A stretch of 64,000 bases of DNA from Empedobacter brevis_A (lineage in GTDB: Bacteria > Bacteroidota > Bacteroidia > Flavobacteriales > Weeksellaceae): contig NZ_CBCPHV010000002.1 in NCBI RefSeq assembly GCF_965118635.1, positions 372,001 through 436,000 on the forward strand, written 5' to 3'. Below, one piece after another: positions 36,531 through 45,656 of this stretch (position 1 is its first letter; each line of letters begins with the position of its first letter). The translations under genes and the position numbers were made by a program. The notes under the pieces are model-generated. The model ran no database searches. It worked only from the letters and a program-made list of their open reading frames with translations, and was not told the DNA's origin.

Positions 36531-37448
36531 ATGATCATTAGAAAAAAAGAACATTGGTTCAGAATGTTGTTCGTATGGCACGGTTCGGTATTACCTGGTT
36601 TGGTACCAAGATTAATATTGTTGTTTCTATTATCTTTGTCTATCGTCTATTTTCACGGATTTATATTTTCGTTTAAAATCCCAATGAATCCTGCACCTTT
36701 AACCTTATTTGGTTTTGTACTTGCATTGTTTTTAGGTTTTAAGAATAATGTAAGTTATGAAAGGTTTTGGGAAGGAAGAAAACTTTGGGGAAATCTATTA
36801 AATGTTTCTCGATCATTAACAAGACAAGCTCTTACGTTGAAAAACAAAAAAAATGGCGAAATTATAATTAATGAGTTTATTGGATTAATGAGTTCTTTTG
36901 TTTTTGCATTAAAACATGAACTTAGAGGAACTGATGCTTATGCAGATTTAAAAGATCGCCTTTCAGACTCTAATCTACAAAGAGTTGCAATAGCAAAATA
37001 CAAACCTTCAGTTATTCTCTTGCTTATGGCAGAATGTGTTCAGAAAGCGAAAGACGAAGGTTCGTTAGATTCTATACAACAGGCAAGATTTGATAGAAAT
37101 TTTGATGAATTGGCACATATTGTAGGTGGTTGTGAAAGAATTATTTCTACGCCAATTCCTTACAGTTATAAAATTTTACTTCACCGAACTGTTTATACAT
37201 ATTGTTTCTTACTTCCATTTGGACTTGTAGATTCTTTAGGTTGGCTTACTCCATTTATCGTGGCATTTATCGCTTATACTTTTGTGGCTTTTGAAGCAAT
37301 TGCTGATGAAATTGAAGAACCTTTTGGAACAGAGGCTAATGATCTTGCGCTGAATAGTATGTGTAACACTATAGAGGATACTATACATGAACTTGCAGGA
37401 GAAAAAATTCCTAATGCACAGAAAATAACCAAAAATATTATAGATTAA
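36531..37448 (+). CDS. Bestrophin-family channel protein (UPF0187)
   Basis: A 305-residue membrane protein of the bacterial bestrophin family, which form pentameric ion channels. The family start RKKEHWFRMLFVWHGSVLPG (in part), the IPMNPAPLTLFGFVLALFLGF helix (in part), NVSYERFWEGRKLWG, and the late PFGLVDSLGW and EEPFGTEANDLAL segments are all recognisable. Four hydrophobic helices match. Bacterial members conduct cations in one characterised case; ion choice here is unknown. It is followed after 21 bases by the DUF488 gene, possibly the same transcript. Confidence 0.92.
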   Translation: MIIRKKEHWFRMLFVWHGSVLPGLVPRLILLFLLSLSIVYFHGFIFSFKIPMNPAPLTLFGFVLALFLGFKNNVSYERFWEGRKLWGNLLNVSRSLTRQALTLKNKKNGEIIINEFIGLMSSFVFALKHELRGTDAYADLKDRLSDSNLQRVAIAKYKPSVILLLMAECVQKAKDEGSLDSIQQARFDRNFDELAHIVGGCERIISTPIPYSYKILLHRTVYTYCFLLPFGLVDSLGWLTPFIVAFIAYTFVAFEAIADEIEEPFGTEANDLALNSMCNTIEDTIHELAGEKIPNAQKITKNIID

Positions 37449-37469
37449 TCAATCATTAAATCTAATATT

Positions 37470-38012
37470 ATGGAAACCAATCATCAACCAATTATTTATA
37501 CAATAGGACATTCTACACATTCTTTAGAAGAATTTTTAGAGATGTTGAATTCTTTTGAGATAAAAGTTTTGGTTGATATTCGTAGATTTCCAGGTTCTAG
37601 AAAGTATCCATGGTTTAATAAAGATAACTTAGAAAAAGTCCTAAAAGAAAACCAGATTAATTATATGCATATTGAAGATTTAGGAGGAAGAAGAAAGCCG
37701 AATCCAAATTCATTAAATACAGTTTGGAAAAATGAATCTTTTCGTGGATATGCAGATTATATGGAAACGACTGCATTTACAAAAGCAGTTACTGAACTGG
37801 AGAAAATAGCTAAAGCAGAAACGACTGCATTCATGTGCTCAGAAGCTGTATGGTGGCGCTGTCATCGTTCTATGGTTTCGGATTATCTGAAAGCAAAAGG
37901 TTGGAAAGTGATGCACATTATGGGCATTGGTAAAGAAGAAGAACATCCTTATACTTCACCAGCAAAAGTTGTAGGTGATTGTGTTTTCTATTCCGATAAA
38001 AACTCGGTCTAA
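37470..38012 (+). CDS. DUF488 family protein
   Basis: A 180-residue cytoplasmic protein of family DUF488. The N-terminal YTIGHSTHSLEEFLEML, the VDIRRFPGSRKYPWFN motif, LGGRR, and the late CSEAVWWRCHRSMVSDYL motif, with its two cysteines and arginines, are the family marks. The function is not established; the conserved cysteines and basic residues look like a catalytic or nucleotide-binding site. It is 21 bases after the bestrophin gene. Confidence 0.9.
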   Translation: METNHQPIIYTIGHSTHSLEEFLEMLNSFEIKVLVDIRRFPGSRKYPWFNKDNLEKVLKENQINYMHIEDLGGRRKPNPNSLNTVWKNESFRGYADYMETTAFTKAVTELEKIAKAETTAFMCSEAVWWRCHRSMVSDYLKAKGWKVMHIMGIGKEEEHPYTSPAKVVGDCVFYSDKNSV

Positions 38013-38037
38013 TTCGTGAAACTTATAATTTCTTGTT

Positions 38038-38334
38038 TTAATGTTCAAAAGCAGAAGGAATCAATTGTATGTTGTATTTCGATGCAACTTTTATTAATAT
38101 TGGGAGTATAATAGAAGCTCCTGGAAGTAATATAAAAGGAATGTCAATTCCCACTATTTTTAATGTATCCAATAATTGTGTTTTTAAAATAACTTCTTCT
38201 TGTTCAGTTATTTTTCCATTTTTTATATATAATCGAATAATATGCAATGCATTTTTATCATCCGTGTATTCAATCTTCAACCCTTCTAAAAAGTGATGCG
38301 CATTTTCTTCGATAATTTCTTCAATATTAATCAT
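38038..38334 (-). CDS. Small protein with a LETM1-like C-terminal motif
   Basis: A 98-residue protein. The C-terminal half reads FILLPGASIILPILIKVASKY followed by LIPSAF (quoted in part), similar to the short conserved segment near the ribosome-binding region of LETM1-type proteins, where a proline-rich hydrophobic stretch ends in LLPSxF. The N-terminal half is helical and acidic. The resemblance is weak and made by eye. It is leftward and monocistronic; function unknown. Confidence 0.6.
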   Translation of the reverse strand: MINIEEIIEENAHHFLEGLKIEYTDDKNALHIIRLYIKNGKITEQEEVILKTQLLDTLKIVGIDIPFILLPGASIILPILIKVASKYNIQLIPSAFEH

Positions 38335-38450
38335 TATTTCGTTTCGACTTTTTTTGTTTAAGAGTAATAATACATTTCAAATGTATAAAATATTGCTTTA
38401 ATTTTATAGGAACAAAATTTTCATCCTTCGATGATTTATAAAAAAATAAG

Positions 38451-38663
38451 ATGATAACAAATTTTAAAATTGGAGATAAAGTAAGTTGGAATTCTGAAGT
38501 TGGAAGAGTTTCTGGAACAATTATTAAAATCCATACACAAGATTTTGATTACAAAGGTTACACTCATCACGCAACAGAAAAAGATCCACAATATGAAATC
38601 AAAAGTGATAAATCCAATCATATTGCAGCACATAAAGGATCAGCGCTTACCAAAATAGGATAA
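38451..38663 (+). CDS. DUF2945 / hypervirulence-associated TUDOR-domain protein
   Basis: A 70-residue protein of the DUF2945 family. The FKIGDKVSWNSEVGRVSGTI start, the HATEKDPQYEIKSDKS centre and the AAHKGSALTKI end are the full family pattern. It is a small beta-barrel fold, cytoplasmic, without known biochemical role; the 'hypervirulence' name comes from a fungal homologue. Its stop codon directly abuts that of the convergent SMUG2-like gene. Confidence 0.9.
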   Translation: MITNFKIGDKVSWNSEVGRVSGTIIKIHTQDFDYKGYTHHATEKDPQYEIKSDKSNHIAAHKGSALTKIG

Positions 38664-39374
38664 TTACATTTCTTTTTCTGAATCTTTGAATGCTAAAATA
38701 TATTTGTCGATATAAAGTTCTTTTTCTTTTGATTTATATTGTTGTATAAATCTAGGATGTTCAAGAACAGTTAATTTATCAAAAAAGTGATATTCAGTGT
38801 TCAGCTTTTCAATAAAAGTCGCATTCTTTTTGCCCAATATAAAAGCCTCCGAAGTATCTAAACCCAACGTAATATTTTGTTTAATCGTTTCGATCATAAA
38901 TGGTTTCACCGATTCGAACAATGTCGTATTTTCATAATAATTAGCGTTAAGCTGTTTGCCTTTTTGTTCGTGAATGATTGCTAAAGGAAAAGGTGAATTA
39001 ATATAAAACTCTTGATAAAATTTTTCAGCTCCTCCAAATTCTGCAATCATATCATACATAAAAACCGATGAAATTTCGTGCGTATGTGCCGAATGCATTT
39101 TAATTCCACAAACACTTTCCAAACGTTTGGTATCGGTGAATGGAACTCCTGTAACTCCTGCTCCGTGTCGACTGGGATTAATTCCTATTATAAATTTTCG
39201 GGATTGGTAATCGTTGTAAAATTTTTCATAAAATTCTCGCATTACAACCATTGTTTCAGGATTATCTAAAAAAGGATTTAGAACTTGAAATCCTTTGGGT
39301 AAAGTCCCTGTGTAATTGAGATTTTTATTATAATCGATCACTTTTTCAGCGAATGTTTTTTTAGGATTTTTCAT
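38664..39374 (-). CDS. SMUG2-like DNA glycosylase family protein (DUF4918)
   Basis: A 236-residue protein of the uracil-DNA glycosylase superfamily, SMUG2 branch. The water-activating motif is FIIGINPSRHGAGVTGVPF (in part, about residues 60-78), and the late VLEHPRFIQQY stretch gives the histidine of the second motif. Members are reported to act on uracil or xanthine in DNA. The start is placed at MKNPKKTF (39374), because the 17 earlier codons lie upstream of the conserved start. A stop-to-stop junction with DUF2945 leaves no room for a terminator. Confidence 0.82.
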   Translation of the reverse strand: MKNPKKTFAEKVIDYNKNLNYTGTLPKGFQVLNPFLDNPETMVVMREFYEKFYNDYQSRKFIIGINPSRHGAGVTGVPFTDTKRLESVCGIKMHSAHTHEISSVFMYDMIAEFGGAEKFYQEFYINSPFPLAIIHEQKGKQLNANYYENTTLFESVKPFMIETIKQNITLGLDTSEAFILGKKNATFIEKLNTEYHFFDKLTVLEHPRFIQQYKSKEKELYIDKYILAFKDSEKEM

Positions 39375-39472
39375 AATTGCTGTAGATATATTATATTGAT
39401 CTTCATCAAAAATCGTTCTTATCACAACATCATCCGAAATTTATTCAATCGAAACATTTAAAACATTCGATT

Positions 39473-39510
39473 ATAAATCAATTCTTATTTAAAAATAAGA
39501 ATTGATTTAT
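39473..39510 (-). terminator. Terminator of the response-regulator operon
   Basis: A perfect 18-bp stem (39473-39490 with 39493-39510) just past the stop of the last gene of the leftward operon (39515). The AT-rich stem is unusually long. Confidence 0.75.
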
Positions 39511-39514
39511 AGAA

Positions 39515-40033
39515 TTATTGTTTATCTAATTTGATTTTGTCTTGGCTTTGCTGCAATTGATACAACTCAATAATATCTTCTATTGGATAATTAAACCAAT
39601 CAACTTGTTTTTTGATTTTAGAATTTTTATCCAAATACAAATAAGTTGTAAACTTCATCGGAGGAAATTTTGTTCCATTGTAGGAATAAGCAGAAAATTC
39701 TCCGTTTGCAATAATCATCGAATCATTGGTAAATAATTCTTTTACTTTCAATAATTGATTGCCTTCATATTGCATTGTTTGATCGTTCCAACGAATAATC
39801 TCATTCAATAAATAGCGCGGATCGATTGTTGAAGAACCTGAATATTGTGCTACATTTTCGTAAACTAAACTATCATTATAAAAAGACAACATTTTTTTGT
39901 AATCTTTTCTTGAAGAATAGTTTTCGAAGAAACGTTTTCCTAATTCATCATTTTTAGTGGTAGAACTAGAATTGCAGCTTATTAAAAAAAGGATTGCAAC
40001 GAGCGGTAAAATCCACGTAAATTTTATTTTCAT
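39515..40033 (-). CDS. Lipoprotein with NTF2/SnoaL-like fold
   Basis: A 172-residue exported lipoprotein with lipobox LISC (cysteine at about residue 20). The mature part has the cone-fold pattern of NTF2-like proteins: an N-terminal helix ending in YKKMLSFYNDSLVYEN and WNDQTMQYEGNQL, then strands with FPPMKFTTYLYLD and KKQVDWFNYPIEDI. The start codon overlaps the stop of the upstream lipoprotein gene by one base, so translation is coupled. Last gene of the response-regulator operon; ligand unknown. Confidence 0.75.
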   Translation of the reverse strand: MKIKFTWILPLVAILFLISCNSSSTTKNDELGKRFFENYSSRKDYKKMLSFYNDSLVYENVAQYSGSSTIDPRYLLNEIIRWNDQTMQYEGNQLLKVKELFTNDSMIIANGEFSAYSYNGTKFPPMKFTTYLYLDKNSKIKKQVDWFNYPIEDIIELYQLQQSQDKIKLDKQ

Positions 40034-40458
40034 TAGTCCGAAATTCTTGTTAAATAATTCTCTCCTTTATCATCAGCCATTCCATCTTCATTCAGAATCA
40101 TAATTTCTGAATTGTCTGACCAACGTAAAAACTGAAAAGGTAATCTTTTCTTTTTGGGAGCGATTTCCATTAAAGATCCATCATCTTTTTTGAATAATTC
40201 TCCTTCAAAAGTTTGATTTTTGTATTCTATTGTAAATTTGTCTTCTGCTAATTTCATCACGATTTTATCACCAAAATATTTTCCTTCAAAAACACCTTTA
40301 TAAACAAGCGTTTCGCTTGTAAATACTGAATTTTTTTCCAGAGATAAAACATCTTCATGCGACAAAGCATCAGAACTTCTATCTATCTCGATCTGTTCTT
40401 TTTTACAAGATAATAGTGAAAAATTAAAAATCAATAATAAAAGACAAATCCTTTTCAT
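40033..40458 (-). CDS. Small lipoprotein, NlpE-like beta-barrel candidate
   Basis: A 141-residue lipoprotein with lipobox LLSC (cysteine near residue 18). The mature domain shows the strand pattern YKGVFEG-KYFGDKIVMKL-KFTIEYKNQTFEGELF (quoted as pieces), similar to the N-terminal NlpE domain but without its CxxC pair. The function is unknown. It begins 14 bases after the response regulator gene and overlaps the next lipoprotein gene by one base, so it belongs to the same operon and may be an envelope partner of the regulator's signal pathway. Confidence 0.65.
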   Translation of the reverse strand: MKRICLLLLIFNFSLLSCKKEQIEIDRSSDALSHEDVLSLEKNSVFTSETLVYKGVFEGKYFGDKIVMKLAEDKFTIEYKNQTFEGELFKKDDGSLMEIAPKKKRLPFQFLRWSDNSEIMILNEDGMADDKGENYLTRISD

Positions 40459-40472
40459 TGAGTTAGAACCGA

Positions 40473-41642
40473 TTATTTTTTTACAAATTGCTCAACATCT
40501 TTTCCAGAAATTGGATCACCTCCTAAAATTAATAAACGTTCAACAACATTTCTCAATTCTCGAATATTTCCTGTCCAATCTAACTCTTTCAATGCATCGT
40601 AAGCCGATTTATCGAATGTTTTATTATTCGTAGAATCTGCTGTAAAATGCTCTACTAATGCTGGAATATCTTCTTTGCGATCATTAAGCGCTGGAACATG
40701 AATTATAATTACAGCTAAACGGTGATACAAATCTTCGCGAAAACGACCTTCTTCAATCTCTTTACGCAAATCTTTATTCGTTGCAGCAATTACGCGGACA
40801 TTTACATTAATTTCTTTCTCAGAACCAACTGGCGATACTTTCCCTTCTTGTAAAGCGCGTAAAACTTTAGCTTGAGCAGAAAGACTCATATCCCCTATCT
40901 CGTCTAAGAATATCGTACCTTCATTTGCTAATTCAAACTTTCCTTGTTTGTCTTTTACTGCACCCGTGAAAGAACCTTTTACATGTCCAAATAGTTCACT
41001 TTCTATCAATTCTGCAGGAATAGCTGCACAGTTAACTTCTACTAAAGGTTTTATGCTTCTATCGCTTTTCTCGTGTAGATGATGTGCTACCAATTCTTTA
41101 CCTGTTCCGTTTGGACCAAGAATAAGTACGCGCGCATCTGTAGCAGCTACTTTATCAATAATCTGTTTTACTTCTACAATTGCAGGAGCATCACCTATCA
41201 TTTCATATTTTTTAGCAACTTTTTTCTTTAATGCTCTATTCTCTTTTTTTAATTCTTTGTTCGAAGAAATTAAAGATTTACGATCTAAAGCATTGCGTAC
41301 TGTTGTCAATAATTTATTTAAATCTGGCGGTTTCGAAATAAAGTCATATGCGCCTTTTTTGATTGCATCTACAGCCAAATCCACATCGCCATGACCAGTA
41401 ATCATTACAATTGTCAAATCTGGATTATATTCTATTGCTTCTGTTAAGACTTCCATACCATCTTTCAATGGCATTTTAATATCACTTATAATTAAGTCGT
41501 ATTCTTTTTCTTTTATTTTTTCAAGACCAATTGCACCATTCTCTGCTTCATCAACATTCCATTTCGGATTTTCATCCATTAGAATGCTTTTTAAAACATT
41601 GCGAATTGCCTTTTCATCTTCTATTAGTAAGATATTTGACAT
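40473..41642 (-). CDS. NtrC-type sigma-54 response regulator lacking the C-terminal Fis domain
   Basis: A 389-residue two-component regulator. The receiver domain has acidic residues E8 and D9 and the phospho-acceptor D54 in ISDIKMP. The AAA+ domain follows a linker with a coiled segment (about 130-150): Walker A GPNGTGKE, the sigma-54 contact loop GSFTGA, and Walker B GTIFLDEIGDM. It ends at VEQFVKK, some 60 to 80 residues short of standard NtrC-like proteins, and no Fis helix-turn-helix is left. No histidine kinase gene is adjacent. Two lipoprotein genes follow in the operon. Confidence 0.9.
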   Translation of the reverse strand: MSNILLIEDEKAIRNVLKSILMDENPKWNVDEAENGAIGLEKIKEKEYDLIISDIKMPLKDGMEVLTEAIEYNPDLTIVMITGHGDVDLAVDAIKKGAYDFISKPPDLNKLLTTVRNALDRKSLISSNKELKKENRALKKKVAKKYEMIGDAPAIVEVKQIIDKVAATDARVLILGPNGTGKELVAHHLHEKSDRSIKPLVEVNCAAIPAELIESELFGHVKGSFTGAVKDKQGKFELANEGTIFLDEIGDMSLSAQAKVLRALQEGKVSPVGSEKEINVNVRVIAATNKDLRKEIEEGRFREDLYHRLAVIIIHVPALNDRKEDIPALVEHFTADSTNNKTFDKSAYDALKELDWTGNIRELRNVVERLLILGGDPISGKDVEQFVKK

Positions 41643-41679
41643 TATAATATCGTTAGTTTTTGTAAAATTAAAATAGACT

Positions 41680-41687
41680 CAAAGATA
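41680..41687 (-). promoter_or_regulatory. -7 promoter element of the response-regulator operon
   Basis: TATCTTTG on the minus strand, an exact TAnnTTTG match, 37 bases before the response-regulator start. Confidence 0.6.
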
Positions 41688-41738
41688 ATTTAATTTTATT
41701 ATTTTCGAGCCTACTTTTCTTATATTTAAAATGCTTTT

Positions 41739-43379
41739 CTAAGAAGTTTTCACTTTTCGAGCATTTTCTAATCCTAATTCTTTAATTGAAACTTCTCGCA
41801 TTTCAATTTTTCTAATTTTCCCTGAAATGGTCATTGGAAATTCTGTTACAAACTTCCAGTATTTTGGTCGTTTAAAATGAGCTATTGACAAACAAAAATC
41901 TTTTAATTCGTCTTCCGTAATAGTGATTCCTTCTTTTACTTTTACCCAAGCCATTACTTCTTCACCATATTTTATACTTGGAACACCTATAATCTGAACA
42001 TCAGAAATTGCTTCATGTTCGTATAGAAAATCTTCTATCTCTTTTGGAGAAATATTCTCTCCTCCTCGTATAATAATATCTTTTATACGTCCCGTAATAT
42101 TAATATATCCATCAACATCCATTGTCGCTAAATCGCCTGTATGCAACCAATTATTTTCATCAATAACTTGTGCAGTTGCTTCTGGATTATTCCAATATTT
42201 TTGCATCACAGAATAACCTCTTGTACAAAGTTCTCCGGCAATTCCTCTTGGTAAAATTTCGCCCGTTTGCGGATCTATAATTTTAATTTCTAAATGATCT
42301 TGAACTGTACCAACAGTTGAAACTTGTTTTTCAAAAGGAGTTCCAATAATCGTTTGAGTTGAAACTGGCGATGTCTCTGTCATTCCATAACAAATAGAAA
42401 CTTCTTTCATATTCATTTTGGCTTGTACTTTTTTCATAATTTCTATTGGACAAGGCGATCCTGCCATTACACCCGTTCTCAAAGATGAAAGGTCGAAACG
42501 ATCAAAATTTGGTAATTCTAATTCTGCAATAAACATTGTCGGAACACCATAAAGCGACGTACATTTTTCTAATTCGACAGCATTTAATGCTTTTTCTGGT
42601 TCAAAACTTTCAGACGGAATAACCATACAAGCACCATGAGAAGTACAAGCCAAATTTCCGATCACCATTCCAAAACAGTGATAAAAAGGAACTGGAATAC
42701 AAACACGATCATTGTGCGTATAATTTAATCGCACGCCGATAAAAAAACCATTGTTTAATAAATTGTGATGTGTGAGTGTTACGCCTTTCGGAAAACCTGT
42801 TGTTCCTGAAGTATATTGGATATTAACGGCATCATCAAACTGTACAGATTGTTCTATACGATTGATTTCTGAAATTGTGATTTCTTCACCTTTTCTCAAA
42901 AAATCATCCCAATCTTCTTCAAATATTACGATATGTTCTAATGATAAAGCATGATGTTTTACATTATTCAACATTTCTTTATATTCACTTGTCTTGAATT
43001 TAAGAGAAGCAAAAACAGCTGATATTTCTGCTTGATTCAAAACAAATTCAAGTTCATTTTCTTTGTAAGCTGGATTTAAATTAACCAAAATCATTCCTAT
43101 GCGAGCAGTTGCATATTGTAACAAAACCCATTCAGCTCGATTTGGTGACCAAATACCAACACGATCACCTTTTTGTAAACCAATTGCAATCAATGATTTC
43201 GCAACTTGTTCAGTTTGAGAGTAAAATTCTGTATATGTTGCACGATAATTTTGATTTACACATACCAATGCTTCTTGCTGTGGATATTTCCCTACTGTAT
43301 TTCGTAAATTTTCGCCAATTGTTTCTCCTAAAAGAGGATATTGTGATGCTCCACTTGAGTATGATAAATTTGAAATCAT
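41739..43379 (-). CDS. Fatty acyl-CoA synthetase / AMP-binding ligase
   Basis: A 546-residue adenylate-forming ligase that activates fatty acids to acyl-CoA in two steps. The P-loop-like A3 motif YTSGTTGFPKGVTLTH (about 189-204), ICYGMTETSP (A5), LHTGDLATMDVDGY (A7), GRIKDIIIRGGENI (A8), and the late catalytic lysine region TISGKIRK (A10) are intact. The plan and length match medium- and long-chain acyl-CoA ligases of the FadD group. The chain length preference is unknown. Monocistronic with a -7 element upstream. Confidence 0.92.
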   Translation of the reverse strand: MISNLSYSSGASQYPLLGETIGENLRNTVGKYPQQEALVCVNQNYRATYTEFYSQTEQVAKSLIAIGLQKGDRVGIWSPNRAEWVLLQYATARIGMILVNLNPAYKENELEFVLNQAEISAVFASLKFKTSEYKEMLNNVKHHALSLEHIVIFEEDWDDFLRKGEEITISEINRIEQSVQFDDAVNIQYTSGTTGFPKGVTLTHHNLLNNGFFIGVRLNYTHNDRVCIPVPFYHCFGMVIGNLACTSHGACMVIPSESFEPEKALNAVELEKCTSLYGVPTMFIAELELPNFDRFDLSSLRTGVMAGSPCPIEIMKKVQAKMNMKEVSICYGMTETSPVSTQTIIGTPFEKQVSTVGTVQDHLEIKIIDPQTGEILPRGIAGELCTRGYSVMQKYWNNPEATAQVIDENNWLHTGDLATMDVDGYINITGRIKDIIIRGGENISPKEIEDFLYEHEAISDVQIIGVPSIKYGEEVMAWVKVKEGITITEDELKDFCLSIAHFKRPKYWKFVTEFPMTISGKIRKIEMREVSIKELGLENARKVKTS

Positions 43380-43415
43380 ATGCTTATTCTATCTTTTTAT
43401 AATTAGTTTTCAACT

Positions 43416-43423
43416 CAAACTTA
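43416..43423 (-). promoter_or_regulatory. -7 promoter element of the acyl-CoA ligase gene
   Basis: TAAGTTTG on the minus strand, an exact TAnnTTTG match, 36 bases before the ligase start. Confidence 0.6.
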
Positions 43424-43595
43424 ATAACGATTATTAGTAAAAGAAATTTATCGATTACAAGATTTTAAATTACTAAAAGAATCGCATTTTATTAGCAGAA
43501 TTACAACTAATTTATAAAAAATAAAGGTTTAATTTTAATAATTACTTAAAATAATTCAATCAAATTATCCTTAAATTGTCAAAAATTACTGAAAA

Positions 43596-44087
43596 ATGAA
43601 TATAATAAACCATGACAATTATACTTCTATTTACAATGGAATTGAAGTTGTTGATGCTTTACAAACACGAATTGCTGATATCAAGAAAACATTAACTATT
43701 GTTACCGAATTAGATAAATGGAATTATGCCTATATGGAAGGCAAATGGACGATAAAAGAAGTGATACAACATTGTATAGATTGCGAACGTATTTTCTCTT
43801 ATCGTGCACAGCATATTGCTAGAGAAGACAAACAAATTTTGAATTTCTTTGATGAGAATGTGTATGTATTGACTTCAGATGCAAAAGAAAGAAAACCAGA
43901 AGATTTGATAAAAGAATGGACGAATTTAATGAAAGCAACTTATTTTCAATTCGCTTCATATTCAGATGAAACATTAAATAGAATAGGTAAAGTTGGCGAG
44001 CTTGAATATTCTGTTGAAAAAATAGGTTATATCATGGCAGGACATTCTATTCATCATATGAATGTTATTAATGAAAGATATTTATAA
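43596..44087 (+). CDS. DinB-family four-helix protein
   Basis: A 163-residue cytoplasmic protein with the DinB/YfiT fold. The metal-ligand histidines lie in IQHCIDCER (near residue 60) and in the C-terminal AGHSIHHMNVI (near 150-158), which together bind a divalent metal in family members. WNYAYMEGKWTIKEV is the usual N-terminal helix segment. Many DinB proteins act as thiol-dependent transferases or hydrolases; this one's substrate is unknown. Followed immediately by a strong terminator. Confidence 0.9.
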   Translation: MNIINHDNYTSIYNGIEVVDALQTRIADIKKTLTIVTELDKWNYAYMEGKWTIKEVIQHCIDCERIFSYRAQHIAREDKQILNFFDENVYVLTSDAKERKPEDLIKEWTNLMKATYFQFASYSDETLNRIGKVGELEYSVEKIGYIMAGHSIHHMNVINERYL

Positions 44088-44115
44088 AAAATCAGCTTTT
44101 AAAAGCTGATTTTTT
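44086..44115. terminator. Bidirectional terminator
   Basis: A perfect 15-bp palindrome (44086-44100 with 44101-44115) overlapping the DinB stop codon and lying three bases from the stop of the convergent SulP gene, flanked by T-rich sequence. Confidence 0.9.
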
Positions 44116-44117
44116 TA

Positions 44118-45647
44118 TCATTTGGACATGACATTATAAGTTGGATCTTTTTCTATGTCAACTTCAATGACACCTTTTGCTTTATCTAATAATCGAATAG
44201 AATCTTTGCTCAAATGTCGTAAGATTACTCTTTTATTTTTGTCTGTGTATTTAGAAGTTATAGTATTTAAAGCTTCAATTGCACTCATATCAACTACTCT
44301 ACTCTCTTTCAAATCAATAACAATTTCTTCAGGATCATTAGTGTAATCAAATTTTTCTAAAAAAGTTGATGTAGATCCAAAGAAAAGTGGACCATATATT
44401 TCATAAATCTTTCGACCATTTTCATCAATTGATTTTCGAGAACGAATACGTTTTGCATTATCCCAAGCAAAAACTAATGCTGAAACAATTACACCAACAA
44501 AAACAGCTAATGCAAGATTATGAAGAAATACTGTAATCACAGCAACCAATATACTTACAAAAATATCAGATTTTGGCATTTTTGTTATTAATTTGAAAAA
44601 TCCCCATTTAAAAGTAGAAATAGCAACCATCATCATTACACCTACTAAAGCTGCCATTGGAATTTTTTCAATAACTGGAGAACCAACTAGAATAATAACG
44701 AGGATCGTGATTGCTCCTATTGCCGGACCTATTCGAGAACGAGAACCCGCTTCTAAATTCACAAAAGTTTGAGCAATCATAGCACAACCACCCATTCCGC
44801 CAAAAAATCCATTTGCAATATTTGCAGTTCCTTGTGCTAAACATTCTTTATTCGAAGAACCTTTGGTTTGCGTAACCTCATCTACCAAAGTAAGTGTTAA
44901 TAAAGATTCTATTAATCCAACCGATCCCATAATTATAGAATAAGGCAAAATGATCTTCAAGGTATCTAGATTGAAAGGAACACTTGGAATATGAAAACTT
45001 GGCAACTTTCCTTTTATACTGGCTATATCTCCAACTGTTTTGGTATCGATTTTAAAACTTATGACCAATAGAAAAACAACACAAATTGCGACTAATGACG
45101 ATGGAACAACTTTGGTTATTTTCGGAAAGAAATAAACCACAAATATCGTTAATACTGTTAATCCAAGCATTGTGAACATTGGTGTTCCTGTTAACCAATG
45201 CGGAATATTTTCTGAAGTAGATTTGAATTGTTCTAATTGCGACATGAAAATGACAATCGCCAAACCGTTCAAAAAACCGTACATAACAGGTTGTGGAATA
45301 AGACGAACAAATCGCCCAAGCTTGAAAACACCGACTAAGATTTGAAAAATTCCTGCTAAAGCAATTGCTGCAAAAATATACTGTTCGCCATATGTTGCAT
45401 TTAAAGCTATTAAAGTTATAACTGTTGCTCCAGCTCCTCCAGAAACCATTGCTGGTCTTCCGCCCAAAAAAGCCGTCACAATTCCCATAATAAAAGCACC
45501 ATACAAACCTATTAGAGGAGAAAGACCTGCTAAAATAGCAAACGAAAGCGATTCAGGAATCATCGTCATTGCAACCGTTAAACCGGCTAATATTTCATTT
45601 TTTAAATTAAGTTTTTGATTAATGTTTAAATAAGAAAAAACGGACAT
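44118..45647 (-). CDS. SulP-family inorganic anion transporter with STAS domain
   Basis: A 509-residue membrane transporter. About twelve hydrophobic segments cover residues 20-400, starting with the family's LTVAMTMIPESLSFAILAGL (in part) and including FFGGMGGCAMIAQTFVNLEAG (in part). The C-terminal STAS domain (about 410-509) holds VIDLKESRVVDMSAIEAL. Members carry sulfate, bicarbonate or other anions; the substrate is not decided by sequence. The start lies nine bases after the KAS III-like gene, with which it forms an operon. Confidence 0.93.
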   Translation of the reverse strand: MSVFSYLNINQKLNLKNEILAGLTVAMTMIPESLSFAILAGLSPLIGLYGAFIMGIVTAFLGGRPAMVSGGAGATVITLIALNATYGEQYIFAAIALAGIFQILVGVFKLGRFVRLIPQPVMYGFLNGLAIVIFMSQLEQFKSTSENIPHWLTGTPMFTMLGLTVLTIFVVYFFPKITKVVPSSLVAICVVFLLVISFKIDTKTVGDIASIKGKLPSFHIPSVPFNLDTLKIILPYSIIMGSVGLIESLLTLTLVDEVTQTKGSSNKECLAQGTANIANGFFGGMGGCAMIAQTFVNLEAGSRSRIGPAIGAITILVIILVGSPVIEKIPMAALVGVMMMVAISTFKWGFFKLITKMPKSDIFVSILVAVITVFLHNLALAVFVGVIVSALVFAWDNAKRIRSRKSIDENGRKIYEIYGPLFFGSTSTFLEKFDYTNDPEEIVIDLKESRVVDMSAIEALNTITSKYTDKNKRVILRHLSKDSIRLLDKAKGVIEVDIEKDPTYNVMSK

Positions 45648-45656
45648 TAAGTTTGA

